This document shows, in pieces, positions 25,558-37,598 of a DNA stretch of 64,000 bases. The stretch covers positions 30,616-94,615 of the forward strand of contig JAXGGA010003969.1 of NCBI GenBank assembly GCA_038373865.1, given 5' to 3'. Positions within the stretch are counted from its first letter, which is position 1. Every line of letters begins with the position of its first letter. A model generated the notes under the pieces. It was not told the origin of the DNA and searched no databases. It was given only the letters and a program-made list of their open reading frames with translations. The position numbers and the translations under genes are program-made. The DNA comes from Uloborus plumipes (taxonomy: Eukaryota; Arthropoda; Arachnida; Araneae; Uloboridae).

Positions 25558-25900
25558 CTAAATATTAGATCCTATCTTAGCTATTTCATAAGCTTTGTCC
25601 ACATTAACAGACTTAGCTGCTACAATTTTTCCAGATATGATGTTTACCAATCCTTCAGGATGCTCCGGTGGATTTAAAGGCTGTATGCACAATTCCAGTT
25701 TTTTCCTTAGGTTCTCCCTGTCCACAGTATCACGACTTATTCTTCCGTTGCTTTCTTCTTTGTGCACATGTATTTTGTCAGAAGCCTTGTGCTCCTGCAT
25801 TTTTGAAAAGTCATCAATGAAAAGCAGCTAGTACAGTCGGCACTTTGTTAGGAATTCTTGATTTGGAAAAAGTGAACCATCTGCTTTTGTTGACTTACTG
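25558..25900 (-). pseudogene. Coding remnant of unknown function, frame-shifted
   Basis: A minus-strand frame of 80 codons from ATG 25800 to the stop at 25558 has balanced protein-like composition: charged residues, the segment RENLRKKLELCIQPLNPPEH and then EGLVNIISGKI. Upstream, residues KVPTVLAAF can be read from about 25860 in a neighbouring frame, with DDFSKM joining the ATG, so a frameshift separates two parts of one older gene. Its position inside the 21962-26583 TIR element suggests it was encoded by that element. I do not recognise the family well enough to name a function. Confidence 0.5.
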
Positions 25901-26583
25901 CTGGGTCGGCACAGTACAACCCGAAGAGATGAGCGATGAACGATTGGGGGGAGAGGCCCCTGGGCGCTAAAATATAAGAGGGTTCCAGAAACTAAATAAA
26001 CTAGATTTTAGCTGCACTGTAATTTATTTTCTGACATGTCATTATTATTCCTTTTCAACCAAATTAGTTTAAAAAAGCTAAAACATTAGATTTATTTTGT
26101 TAAGCTACACACACAATTCAGATGACATGTTCAACTATGTATAAAAATTTAAGTTATGAAAATGTTCAGTACTTTTCTGATAATCGCCCCTAACTGTTTC
26201 TTACAGAGGCTTTTAAAGTTGTAAAGAAAAGTCTCTTGATGCTAATTTTACTCCATACTTAAGAATTTATTTAAGAGTATTGGGGGGGGGGCGATAGAAA
26301 ATATTAGCTCGGGCTCCATCATAACGTAGGACGGCTTCGGTACTCAGGCAGTTCACTGTAGTGGGGTTCGAATATGTATAATTATATATTACGAGTCAAT
26401 ATCGCTTCAAAACAGCATTTTCAATGTTTTGAGCGCCATCTTGGACGCCATCTTGAATTACTCAAAATGCTCAACTATGACAGAGTGGCATCAATCGGAT
26501 CTGAAATGTACATAACATAAGTTATCAAAAACAGTGAAAAAATTTTATTCATAAGTCAAAACACGCTTTTGGCTCCCGGACTA

Positions 26584-28678
26584 TTATCTAAATAATTTAC
26601 GTTACGATCTTTTGGCAAGAAAACATTGAATTTAAATTCATTTTTTTTAACTGCTCTACAATTGTCACCGGTGAATGTTACGTTAAAACATGTTTAAGAT
26701 TTTTAAGCTCACTAAAATTTAAACTTATGCAAAATCAAAAATCCCTGTTTCCTTGCAGCAAAAATATAGAGTATCATTAAGCCAGAATATTAATTACCTA
26801 CATGATTTATAATTTGCTTTGTTCTTGGGATAATGACACTTTTGTTTTCCTGAAAATGATGCTACTGAACTCTTAATCTTTAAGGCATTACTTTACATGA
26901 AACTAGTTGAAATTCTGATTGAAAATAAAAGAGCCTTGTCTAAGTTTCTAAGCTTTAAATAGGTTTAAAAAAAATAGTTGAATGGAAAATTAAGTCGAGC
27001 AATCCAAGAATAATCATATGAAAATGATTGTTAGTTTTGATGAAATTCACGTGAGTCAAGATAAAACATTATCCAGAAAAACGAACCATAATTACTTATG
27101 AGATTTGCATGGACAGGGTAGGGTAAAATGATTGTAAATTTAAGTATTTTTATCTTTACGAAGCTATACTTCTAAAACTATTCGAAATATTTGAAGTTTT
27201 TTGACCCCTTTTAATGTTACACTTTCTGGGAGCGGGACCATTTTTTTTATCTTTCTGCTGAAAAAAAACTGATTAATCACTGCTTTGTTTTAGTTTTGTT
27301 TATTATGATCATTTATCTCATAATGCCGGGTGAAATTAATACAGATTGGGAAAATGAAATTACTAAAAAAAAAGATCATTTGGAAAAAAGGTAACAAACA
27401 TTATTGAAAATTGTTATGTAAAAATTTATAATTATAATGAAATATTAGCAATTTGTAATGCCCGTTAAATCTTAATATTGATTCATATAGTAATTGATCA
27501 ATGTTACTTTCAACTTTGTCTACTTAATCATATTCTGGAAGAGTATCCTCTAACTAAAGGTTATTTACAGCTGCACTTAAAGTAAATATGTTTATCTGTG
27601 TGTACTGACACACTTTTGCCGACAAAAGTTTAAAAAATTTCTTCCATTATACTTGACTTGATTGTCTCTAACAACTAAGAGATCATTTGTCTGAAGGAGG
27701 AGGCATGGAATTTCCATTTTTATTTTTTTATTAAATCGTTGTCTAATTTTCAGAAATTTGTTTGGCACAATAACATAAAAACATTTTTTTTTTCGTTTCC
27801 AGTATTTCATTTTCTTGTCGATTTGCTGCCTTAACTTCAATTTGTCAAACAAAATACAGCGCTGCAAAAACTAAATGTTACGTTTAGATTATTTTTGAGT
27901 ATGATTTTTATTCACAGAAGAAAGAATGCAGTAATGCATTAATAAGGAGTATGTTTTTTTTCTCTCTCTCCAGTTACTATTGTGCCCCAGCTAAAACTGC
28001 ATTTTTTATTTAAATCACTAGTAATTAAATGTTCTTTTGAAACTCATAATACCGGCATCCTCAGAGCTTAATTTCCTGAACATTTGAGAATTTTTTGCAC
28101 CTATCAAGAACACAATCAATTGTGGTGACTCATTAAATAGTTTCATTGATAATAGCAGAAAAAAAAAACATTTGAAAAGAAAATGCTAACATGAATTCAA
28201 CAAATTTTATTGCTTCAAGTTGGATTTTACCTCCAGATAACAAGTTCGGTGAATAATCGCGTGAGCAATTGAATGGTTGTAATCAAATAGCAGGGTAGTA
28301 ATTATTTGAATTATTTTTTTTTTTACTGACAATTAAAAAAATATGTTGAAAAGAAATATCTGTTATTAATGAATAGGTAAAAGAGAATTTAAATGCAAAA
28401 ATTCAAACCACCTTTAGAAGTAAAATGAAGCTGTATTTGTCTATAAAAATGCATTTAATGGTTCTAAAGCATACCTAAATCATAATAGTTATTGCTGTGT
28501 AAACGTTATTTCTTTAATAGTAGTATATATTTACGATCTTATTTATTTCCTACGGATTATTAAATAACTAACTATTTTTTACCAATTTATTTTCTTGTGT
28601 TCGATATTTTAAAGTAGACTAACCTCTCCTTTTATGTTGCGTTGGTCTCTTAATAAATGGTCTTTCAGTTTATGTCTG
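26584..28678. other. No recognised feature
   Basis: AT-rich DNA. A GGGTAGGGTAAAATGATT string at 27117 resembles a transposon end, but no partner was found close by. Confidence 0.5.
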
Positions 28679-30007
28679 TAGGGGAGACTGGGTACGGTTG
28701 TGACAATTTTCATTTGCTCCCCCATAGATTCCTTAGCAATGCCTGTGAGCTGGTTTAAAGTTGTTTTTATGTTAAAGTGTTTATTTGCCTGTTTATAAAC
28801 ACTAAAATTTTCTCCCTAAGTACAATAGTTAACTCACAGGACCAAATTAAACAAAAAAGGAAAAAATGTCACAACCGACCCCACCCCAGGGGTGGTTGTG
28901 ACAGTGCTTGGGATCGGTTGTGACAAGTTCAAAAATACAGCAAAACAGTCTAGGTCACTTTTAATTTCAAGTAATATTAAACGTAATTCAACATAACCTT
29001 CATCTGGGAAAGTTTAACATTTAACAATGTGTCTCGTTCAGTTGAAGTAGCCTTATATCAAGTTTTACAAAAATATCAGGTTTTTGGAATTTCGTAACGT
29101 CTGTTTTGGCAACATTATGCACATCCTGTGGGTCATAACAGTTCTGTTCATAACAATTCTCAAGTATCAAAGAAAGATTCCACATTTATTTGTTTTATTG
29201 AAACTTGTTATTCTTGAAAGGCTAGTTGCATGAACTACACGAACAGACGTGAAACATTTCTATTCATAAATGAACGGAACTATTTCTCAGTAGCCATTTT
29301 ACTCTCATATCTGCTTTCAGCGTATATGTAAGCTCAAAAGCACTTTATTATGAGCAATATAACCTATGCACACGTTGTTTTCATTGTGACAGCGCCGGCC
29401 GGCTCCATCGCGTTTACGAATGAATGTTTCGTAGCAAAGACTTACGATTAACGTTGCATTTCCAAAGCTGTCCGAAAGAAAAAAAAAGTTTCACTTCTTT
29501 AAAAGCTTCTTGATATTTCATTAGGTCACACTGCCCTGTTTCTATCTTCTCCAAGCGTATTATGGGCATCAATTATGATAAAAACATGTTTTACTCGTGT
29601 CACAACCGTCCCCACGCAATTTGTCACAACCGACCCCAACCCACTACTTTTGAAAACGGGAATCGCCATGGCAATACAAAATAGCCTACATAAAAAGTAA
29701 TCACTGCTATTTCATTATTAAGGTTCAATACTAACGGGGAGAAAACTTTCATTTCTCTATCTGTACCCATTCAACAGGAATTACTAAAAGACATCGAACA
29801 AAAAAACTTACTCTTAACTGTTAAAAAGTAACCAACCCCTCTGCTAGCGTTAATGTCGCTCGATGGCTACCGCAATGCTTTGACACACATTCAGACAAAC
29901 ATGCTGATACTCTCTCTCTTTGCTTCAAAACAGGTATTAATTATGGTTTAGCTAATATGACGACTGTCACTACCGCCCCGCGTCACAACCGTCCCCAGTC
30001 TCCCCTA
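28679..30007. mobile_element. TIR element with GGTTGTGACA word, 1.3 kb
   Basis: The left end GGGGAGACTGGGTACGGTTG and the reversed right end GGGGAGACTGGGGACGGTTG differ at one position, with TA at both junctions. The word CGGTTGTGACA, part of the TIR itself, recurs inside at 28867 (reverse), 28893, 28915, 29599 (reverse) and 29622 (reverse), each next to a CCCC or GGGG run. No coding frame was recognised. Confidence 0.85.
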
Positions 30008-32696
30008 TATACGCAGAGCTCATTCCAGACTTCAAAAATATAGTTCGCTGAAAGAAACGAGGTGTTGGAGCCCGTTATTCAGTTCGCCAATAAATTTTCA
30101 CTTTTCCTTCAATGTCAAAGATATTTTGCATTCACATTTTTTTGGGATAAACATGGTGTTTATAAAGTCTTGCACCGACAAAGTAAATTTATCTAAAAAC
30201 AATCTATTTTCGATTTATACACAGTTACTATTATTTATTTTGGTCCTTATTTCATCAAGTTGATTCCCCCCCCCCCCATTAGTCCAATACTAGCTAAAGG
30301 TATATAAGTGGCACTAACATTGGAAAATGAAAACGGCATCTCTGAAAAGAAAAAGTCCCATGAACTCCGCGAAGGGGGTTTTGAGTATCAACCTTCCAAA
30401 ACCTTTGATGTTAACTCATATCTATACCTCAGAGCCAGACTAGCGTTTGTCCAAAAATGGAGGTTTTCACTTATTACTATATTGTATGTAGAATTTTATT
30501 CCGCATCGACACATTGGAAGGTTAATTTTATCATAAATGTTGAATTAGAAAAAGAGGTGGAGTTGGTTACAGTGAGACAGTCGTATTTTCGGTAGGGTGA
30601 TACTATCTTAGTGTCCACATTGTATGCTGACCCAGTCCTCTGACAGAAAAGAAGAAAACTGAGCAATAAAAATCAAATAAAACCTTAAAATGTTTTTTTT
30701 TGTAATTTAAAACGGGCTTCTTATATCATTTTAGGAATAAATTTAATAACTAGCGATCTTTTCATTAATGTTAGAGTTATAATGCCAGTTTTTCATGTGT
30801 ACAAATTAAATTTGCATTTATGAATTACATGAAAGTGATAAGAACAAAATTAATTAATTCAATTTCTATAAGTGGAAAGCATAACGCTAATGAAGTACAA
30901 AATGCTGCAAAAAAGTATAGTAATCTTTTTTTCTAACGCTTATCACCAACAAAGTCTTCCATCAGCCTTACCTGTGCTTGGCTGCGGACATTTTAGTTTT
31001 GCTTTCGAATTAATCAAGTCGATTTTCATTTCACTAAACGTTAGATTTTTAGACGATACACTGATGAATTAACAGAAAACTTTAATCATGTCAGTAACAG
31101 ATTAACAACTTGTTTTGAAACAGCAGAAAACCCAATTTTTGAAATGAAAGGAGTTTTTACAGGATCCTCGGCAGTTTGAAAAGGTGTCTTGCAAGACATG
31201 CACTACGATTTTTTTTTACTGCAGTAGCTAGTTGAAAATGAAAGGACACTATCCGGTCAAATGCCTCTTATCGCCAATTAACTTCGGAGATCGTTCATTG
31301 CAGTTTGAGAGAAAAACAGTAAGGTCAATTGCAACGGTTGGTAAGATTCTGAAATCGTTTCTCCCAATCGTATTTGTTTTAAATTTCTGTCCACTTTTAA
31401 TTCACTGGAAAAAAATACTCCAACATTTAACAGCTGCAGAGCAGACTTGCATGTTGCCTCTTTTTGAAAAGACGAGAAGGAAGGGAAATAAACACCGAAA
31501 CCGGTAAACATTGCTTTTCATCAACAAACATAACTGCGTTGCATAGTCTACCTCGAAAATAAAGTTGTGTTAAGTGATGCATATTTATCAATCAGGCTTA
31601 AATAAAAGAGAAGAAAATAGTGTAGAATTTTCCGTCAACGTGAAGAAAAGAGAAATTTTATGATTCAAAATTTAATTTCACGACCTCTTTTTTTTTTTTT
31701 ATTCCAAAAATTTAGCCCATTTCGCAAACTGTCTGCCGAAAACACCCTATGTAGGTTTCGATCCCTATACTGGGCAAATAAAACCTTATGTGACTTCTAG
31801 AGTATCAGAAAGCCCCTGGTTCAAATTTGGAAAAAAATGCTATGCAAACTGTGGATTTCTGTTAAAAACATTCACACACGCGCAAACATACATCCATTTT
31901 TGCATATATAGATTGCTCATCACTATGATCATTTTACCCCACTTTATTTGAACTGCTCTAAAATAAAAAAAAGGGGGGGGGGACGCAATTTATCTTGATA
32001 TGAATACGTTATTTTAATTCCCCCCCCCCCAAAAAAAAAACCACTCAGTTATTAGATTCACAATGAGGTTAAAAAATTCACAACCGGTCAACGGTCAGTT
32101 GCCAAAATGTAGTTAAACAGTTAATCGATAGTGTTTGGAGGAGACTACCTGGGTTGGCACGCGCCTAAAGCAATGTACCTATGGTCAGCATCCGAAGGGG
32201 GTTAAAACACGCAGTTATGAAAGTGATGGATGACTAACAACGTATCAGGGAAAGCAGTTAAATTGAGAGTTGCATGAACGTACCTGTTTGTTTGCACTAA
32301 GATAGGGGACTGTCCACTAATGATGTATCGCTCCATGGGTGATGGATAGGGAGGGAGTGAAAAATGACATATGAACGCAATGAAAAAAAAAGTGAAATAA
32401 TTGTTGATTAGTTGAAATTAACAAACAAGCAATAAACTAGCAGAATAAAGAGAGAAAAAAAAAAGAAAAGTTGAATAAAAATTTTAAATACCTTGCATCA
32501 ATGAGCTTCAATTGAATTGTGAACCTGCATTGACACTGAACTAGTTTAATGCAACATTTAATTACTTAATAGAACAATAATACAGTCGAATCTAGTTAAA
32601 ATGAAGTCCAAAGGACTCTTTAAATCAGTTCGTCTTAACAACGTTCGCCTTATTCAACGAACAATAAACAACAAACAAGAGGACTGGGATTGGAAA
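30008..32696. other. No recognised gene
   Basis: AT-rich. It contains a G9 run (31973-31981) and a C10 run (32021-32030) about 40 bp apart. The segment from 32583 (ACAGTCGAATCTAGTTAAAA) faintly resembles a pogo/Tigger end, but I cannot support it with a partner. Confidence 0.5.
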
Positions 32697-32698
32697 TA

Positions 32699-32751
32699 CA
32701 CTGCTCGACATTGAAAATGCAACACCAAGAAGGAGTGGTCAGAAATTCATG
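32699..32751 (+). repeat. 5' terminal inverted repeat of the Tc1-like element
   Basis: It starts CACTGCTCGACATTGAAAAT and pairs with 34066-34118. The only mismatch in the outer 49 bp is at position 3. Confidence 0.93.
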
Positions 32752-32941
32752 CAAATTTTACCGTAGACACACGTCACTGAGTTATGCAAATGATATGAAA
32801 TGCGCAGCTCTCCGATGTGCGTGAAGTAAGATATAAGAGAATGAAGTTGAAAAGTGGGCTATGTTCATGTTGGTTTTTCTGCCAGACTAATTACCGGAGA
32901 AATTTGGTTTTTGTCTCGAAGGATACGTGTGATAGGAGGAA

Positions 32942-33871
32942 ATGCCACGCCGTCCTCAACGAAGACACTTCCAGCATATAAACGACTTTACAAGGGGTAT
33001 GGTGATCGGACCGAGAAGGAGAGGTTGGTCCATACGTCAAATTGCAGCTGATACCCACATGGATGCAAGCACTGTGCATCGGCTGTGTCGGAGATGGTTG
33101 GAAAGAGGAAATGTAGCCACATTGAGGGGTGCAGGTGCAGCAAGAGTGACGTCAGACCGCTTGGATCGACGGATTCACCGACAAGCTGTGGCGGATCCGC
33201 AAGTCACTTGTACGTCGATTATGCAGCACGTGCAAGGTACCCTGGATGTTCCTGTGTCGACCAGAACCATTTCCCGTCGACTGGTTGCACGTTTCCTGCA
33301 ATCACGGCACCCGCTAAGAAGACTGTCATTGACCTCACAGCACAGACTCCAACGTTTGGAATGGTGCCGAACCAGAGCGACGTGGATGGCAGAATGGCAA
33401 ACCGTAGTGTTCTCAGATGAATCCCGCTTCTGTTTGTCCAGCGATAGTCATCGCATACGTGTGTGGCGTCGACGTGGAGAAAGATGGAATCCGGCAGTAA
33501 CTGTGGAACGCCCCACAGCGCGACAACGTGGCATAATGGTTTGGGGCGCTATTGCATACAATTCCGTATCACCTCTAGTTCGTATTCGGGGCACTATGAC
33601 GGCCCAACAATATGTAGATAATTTACTGCGGCCGGTGGCAATCCCCTACCTTCAGGGTCTGCCAAATGCAATTTTTCAACAGGATAACGCCCGGCCTCAC
33701 AGTGCTCGAATCAGCCAACATGCTCTACGAGGTGTACATATGCTTTCCTGGCCACCATACTCTCCTGACTTGTCACCAATCGAACATGTGTGGGACGTGA
33801 TTGGACGCCGTTTGCAGAACCTGTCACTGCCTCGTTCAGAAGACGAACTGTGGCAAATGGTTGAAAGGTAA
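32942..33871 (+). CDS. Tc1-like transposase, cut short by an in-frame stop
   Basis: A DDE transposase that cuts and inserts its own element at TA sites. The 309 codons start at ATG 32942. Residues 1-115 form the paired helix-turn-helix DNA-binding part (QIAADTHMDASTVHRLCRRW around 33-52). The catalytic residues are D159 in VVFSDESRF, D248 in FQQDNARPH and E281 in SPDLSPIEHVWD. Spacing between the second D and the E is 32 residues, two fewer than in the DD34E standard, probably a subfamily trait. TAA at 33869-33871 stops translation, but the same frame stays open for another 33 codons to TGA at 33971-33973. All catalytic residues precede the stop, so activity cannot be excluded but the C end is missing. 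A full copy would be about 343 residues, usual for the family. Confidence 0.93.
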   Translation: MPRRPQRRHFQHINDFTRGMVIGPRRRGWSIRQIAADTHMDASTVHRLCRRWLERGNVATLRGAGAARVTSDRLDRRIHRQAVADPQVTCTSIMQHVQGTLDVPVSTRTISRRLVARFLQSRHPLRRLSLTSQHRLQRLEWCRTRATWMAEWQTVVFSDESRFCLSSDSHRIRVWRRRGERWNPAVTVERPTARQRGIMVWGAIAYNSVSPLVRIRGTMTAQQYVDNLLRPVAIPYLQGLPNAIFQQDNARPHSARISQHALRGVHMLSWPPYSPDLSPIEHVWDVIGRRLQNLSLPRSEDELWQMVER

Positions 33872-33973
33872 TGGAGTGCCATCCCTCAGGACACCATCCG
33901 CAAGCTTATTGACTCCATACCTAGACGTGTTTCTTCGTACATCCCTGTCCGCGGTGGTCCTACTTCTTACTGA
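33872..33973 (+). pseudogene. C-terminal part of the Tc1-like transposase beyond the premature stop
   Basis: The frame of the upstream transposase continues without a break as WSAIPQDTIRKLIDSIPRRV and ends in GGPTSY before TGA. This matches the usual C-terminal helix of spider and insect Tc1-like transposases. A single substitution to TAA at 33869 is the simplest explanation. Confidence 0.85.
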
Positions 33974-34065
33974 GCCGACGCCGTCCTCGCTCTAAATTTT
34001 GCTTATTTATTTTGAAATAAATATCACTTATTGTTCCATGCTGTCTCTATCTTCTTACCAAATTT

Positions 34066-34118
34066 CATCAATTTCTGACCACTCCTTCTTGGTGTTGCAT
34101 TTTCAATGTCGAGCATTG
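34066..34118 (-). repeat. 3' terminal inverted repeat of the Tc1-like element
   Basis: The reverse complement starts CAATGCTCGACATTGAAAAT and matches the 5' repeat. Confidence 0.93.
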
Positions 34119-34996
34119 TATACTTCCTTTTAGCAGTAATTTATTTTAAGCGTGTTCAAATTAATGCAGTTCGACTTATCATGAATATGTGAAGAATAAC
34201 TAAACTTGAAATGTGCATTTTTATACTTTATTCCGTTTAAAATACTTCTGCAATACGCACTCACTTTAAATCTAAAATGTTGAATAAATATATAATAAGA
34301 GGAAATAAATTAAGCGAAATAAAAAGTCAGGTCAATGTAGTGAGAATGTCAAAGACCGCAAAACTAAACAAAACGTCTTTAATGTCTGGCTAGTTGGAGC
34401 GTGAAGAAAAGGGAAACAAAATCCAATATAAAAGGCTTCTTAGTTATTTGAACTTAATTAAAAATCAGTTGCAAAAAGTACCCTGGCATTGATAAGTCTT
34501 CTTATAGAGACTAAGAGAGAAAGAGAGAGATCCTCCTTCGGTAAATGAACTGATTTCGAGAGAAAATGGGAAAAAATCGAATTACTCTTCAGTCTTGTGG
34601 TTTTGTGTTCAGTTTTACACATAAAACCATTGTTTGAGAGCGAATTGCATTTGAAAGCAATTACCTCAAGGGTTTAGTAAACTTTTTTTATAATGAGTTT
34701 GGTAGTGTCAAGACTTATTTCAGCGGTAATGAGCTGTGAATGTAAAAAACACTAAAGCCTGGGTTTGGTAAAACACAGAATAAACATCCGTCATTACCGT
34801 GGTCAATGATATGCAAAGAACTTGAAGCAAAGAGCGGGATAGCTGGACAAAAGTAAACAAACTTGTTTTGCAAACCTTTCAAAAAAAATCTTAGCGTGTC
34901 TAAACTAGTGTGTCCAACTTTTTTTATCCGAGTACATTAACACCGACCCCATGGGGGCTTGGAAGGAGGGTCGGGGGGGGGGCGGACCTCCAATAA
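34119..34996. other. No recognised feature
   Basis: AT-rich flank of the Tc1-like element, with a purine tract (AGAGAGAAAGAGAGAGA) at 34513-34529 and a G9 run at 34974-34982. Confidence 0.5.

Positions 34997-35065
<69 letters not shown>
34997..35065. repeat. (TG)n microsatellite, 69 bp
   Basis: About 34 uninterrupted TG units. The frames here encode only Cys-Val or His-Thr repeats and are not genes. Confidence 0.97.
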
Positions 35066-35068
<3 letters not shown>

Positions 35069-35149
35069 ATTTTTTAAAAGGAAATGGCGAGTACTTGACT
35101 TGCGGAGGAGTTTCTTTTTGCTTCGTAAGTGTCAATGACAGTTGTCAAG

Positions 35150-35435
35150 TTTTTGAATGACCTTGGTCAGCTGATCAGTAAGGCATCGTACTCGTAACCG
35201 AGTTCGAACCCAGTCGGTCTTAAATACCACTGTGCTCATTAATTGTGATTGGGGCACATTTGCATGTTCGTGTTCACGAAGTCCTCGAAGTAGCCATTCC
35301 AAATCAATACCTCTGGGGTGCTGGACGAGGGATTGATCGGTTCCTGCTCTGGATAAAAAGGAAAGAGTGATCTTCAGTTTCCCATCCAACCGGTTAACCT
35401 TTTATGCCCCGACGGGACTCGGAAGTCCCGCTTAT
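35150..35435 (+). mobile_element. tRNA-derived SINE
   Basis: The head carries an A-box-like TTGGTCAGCTGATCAGTAAGG (about 35163-35182, near match) and a good B box GAGTTCGAACCC (35200-35211). The variable region between the anticodon arm and the T arm is short, so this is not a real tRNA. The body that follows (to CGACGGGACTCGGAAGTCCCG, about 35435) is moderately GC-rich and non-coding. The 3' boundary is approximate because no poly-A or duplication was resolved. Confidence 0.65.
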
Positions 35436-36786
35436 ATTAATTTAGTATTATGAATCCCATATGGCTGGAATCAGGCTGAAGCTTTTAAGTACCACTCCTT
35501 GTACTTCGATGAGAGCCCGACAGATGGTACCTACAATCGGAAACAGTTATTTGTGATGAAAGTATGCATCAGGGTCGTTGCGAAAACAATCCTCTGTCAA
35601 GTAATTTTACTAATGTTAATTAGTTTAATTATAAAACATATGAGTTATTATGTTCACGATTTGTGCCTAAATGTATAGGTAGTTTCGAAAGTAATTGTGC
35701 TCCCATCATTTTGAAGATATTATACAACAATGGGAAAATACAGTCCCATAGCACAGTCCCCTGCTTAGTTATACTAGGCAGGAAACTCCCCCCCTATCAT
35801 AATTTATCAGAAAAACATAAACTTCAACCCTCTTTCGAACCAAAGTAACTGATTCATTTCCTGAGCAACAGTATTATAATTAGAAGAGCATTTCAAAAAA
35901 AAAAAAAAAACATTCCCGGACAGATTCTGTATGAAAAATGGCGAGTTTACTGAGTCACCCATATATGCATTTTTCTTTCGAGAATTGTATTAAAACGTGG
36001 TTATTGTAATTAGAATTTCTTTATTGTCTGTACACCATTGGCATCTAAAGCGGTTTTTTTTTCGCAATAATTCCTAAGATAATGGTGAATCACAGTTAAT
36101 GTAGTAGTTGAAAGGTAAATTATAGTTTGAATATTTCTACTTCAATCTCTAAAACTATTCATAGAAAGAGAGTATCACGTTTTATTTTAGGACTAGCAGC
36201 GCGCAATAGCTAAAAATCATAACTGTCACACATTTATTTTGTCTTCGATTATCATGAATCTATTAAAACGAACATTTTGTTAAATTTACCCTTTCCAAAA
36301 TGACATGAATGCTTGTTGAAACATCTCCGTTATTTTTTAATTATTATTTTGTTTTTTTTTTTTGCAATTTTATTGATTTTAACTTAAATATGTTATAAAA
36401 AAAGAAATACGAAAAGTGCATCACATTCGTACAAGATTTTCCCTTTCATCTTTCTATTCGTCTTGCCCAAGCATTTAAATTTATGAAAAATTTAAAATAA
36501 ATAAATATTTACAAAAATAGAGATTTATTTACACTTTAAAGCAGCAAACATTAATAAGTTTCAAGATATTATATTTTTGCTGAATGAATTATTAACAGTA
36601 TTGGCGACTTTTTCAGTGTCCAAGCCATTGTGTCAAGAAATCCTTGCAAAACAGGGAAGGGGTTGCAAAATCATTAACCTCAGATTTAGCCCGGACGGGA
36701 TGAGTCTAATTTTATGCTTCATCAGCCTTGGTCAGGGGATGGCCATTTCTCCCCCCGAGGTGTGAGTATGCATTTCAGGTCTTCCC
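35436..36786. other. No recognised feature
   Basis: AT-rich with A16 (35888-35903) and T-run tracts. No coding frame could be supported. Confidence 0.5.
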
Positions 36787-37381
36787 GTTTTTGACCCAAG
36801 TAGAAGTTTTGTAGGATCAAGGGGCGAATCGTCAGTTGAAGCAGTTTTTTCAATTCCTTCAGCCGTAGGAAATATAATTTTTCTTGGCCTTTTCGATCGA
36901 TACGCATGTCTGAATTTGCTCTCCACGAAGTAAAAAACAATGTACTACCATACTAGGGCCGATTTAAAAGACGAAACTTTAGCAAAATGGTTTTATTTTC
37001 AAATTTCGGCTTTCAAACTTTCTCTTCTTCTTTACACAAGAACTACAGAGAGCTTGGGAGTTTGATAACTCATTCAGCAATCCCTGCACCTTATATTCGA
37101 AGCAAAAAGTCCCACCTTTCCTCCACCAATTACATTTCAAGAGATATTTGTATAAAATCTGACATTTGTCTTAACTTTTGCAATAGCGAAAAAAGTAAAA
37201 AAAAAAAAAAAAAAATGTATTTTGTAGAACCCGATTTTCGTTTCGTTTATATTTTTAAAAACTCCAGACACGTGTTTGGGACCATATTGTCTACCGGCAC
37301 TAGAAATTTGAAAGCATTTTGCTGAATAGTTTTCTTTTTATTCATATATTTGCATTTTGACTAAACTTTTGCATCGCACTG
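36787..37381 (-). mobile_element. Single arm of the foldback family
   Basis: From TTTTTGACCCAAGTAGAAG to the terminal ...TTTTGCATCGCACTG before TA (37382), this segment follows the right arm of the 23410-24942 foldback throughout, with more substitutions and an A-run insertion at 37197-37214. The other arm is absent, so the copy is truncated at its inner side or derives from the ancestral single-arm element. Confidence 0.85.
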
Positions 37382-37598
37382 TATAATTCTAAGTTTTCAA
37401 AAACAGGTTTTTGTTTTAACTAATTAAAACAAAACTAGTGTTAGAAACCTCATTCCAGTTAGTAAAAACAAAAATTTATGAAAAAATAGTAAAAATGCAA
37501 TTATGTAAAATGAACCAGATTCTTTGCAACTTTCAACTTCACATGTAAGTGAAAACAAAAATCACACCGGTAAGAGATGCGAAAATTGCACAGATGAA

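Larger units (their letters stand above)
21962..26583. mobile_element. 4.6-kb TIR element with GTTACCGATCTGA word
   Basis: The left end TAGTCCGGGCGCC is inverted at the right as TAGTCCGGGAGCC, and homology extends inwards for about 170 bp (left 21962-22130, right 26430-26583), including ATCCGATTGATGCCACTCTG on both sides. TA is at both junctions. Eight copies of GTTAC(C/A)(G/T)(A/C)TCTGA occur in one orientation at 22603, 22621, 22645, 23284, 23299, 24991, 25190 and 25378. A foldback element (23410-24942) is inserted, and a minus-strand coding remnant lies at 25558-25900. Confidence 0.85.
32699..34118 (+). mobile_element. Tc1-like transposon, nearly complete
   Basis: A 1420-bp element with inverted ends of about 50 bp, flanked by TA at 32697-32698 and 34119-34120, the Tc1/mariner target duplication. 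It carries a single transposase frame covering most of the interior. GC content is visibly higher than in the surroundings. The near identity of the two ends (one mismatch in the first 49 bp) and the almost intact frame suggest this is the youngest element in the window. Confidence 0.95.

Noticed and set aside
27115..31945. TIR pair GGGTAGGGTAAAATGAT and ATCATTTTACCCCAC
   Set aside because: The match is short and imperfect over 4.8 kb, with no consistent junctions.
32583..32660. pogo/Tigger-like end
   Set aside because: Only a loose resemblance at one side; no matching partner end was found.
33085..33420. 111-codon frame overlapping the Tc1-like transposase
   Set aside because: It is an out-of-frame shadow of the transposase; the other frame carries all catalytic motifs.
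34905..35160. Open frames of Cys-Val and His-Thr repeats
   Set aside because: They are produced by the (TG)n tract.
35160..35212. Functional tRNA on the plus strand
   Set aside because: The region between the anticodon and T arms is too short and the acceptor stem is absent; it fits a SINE head.
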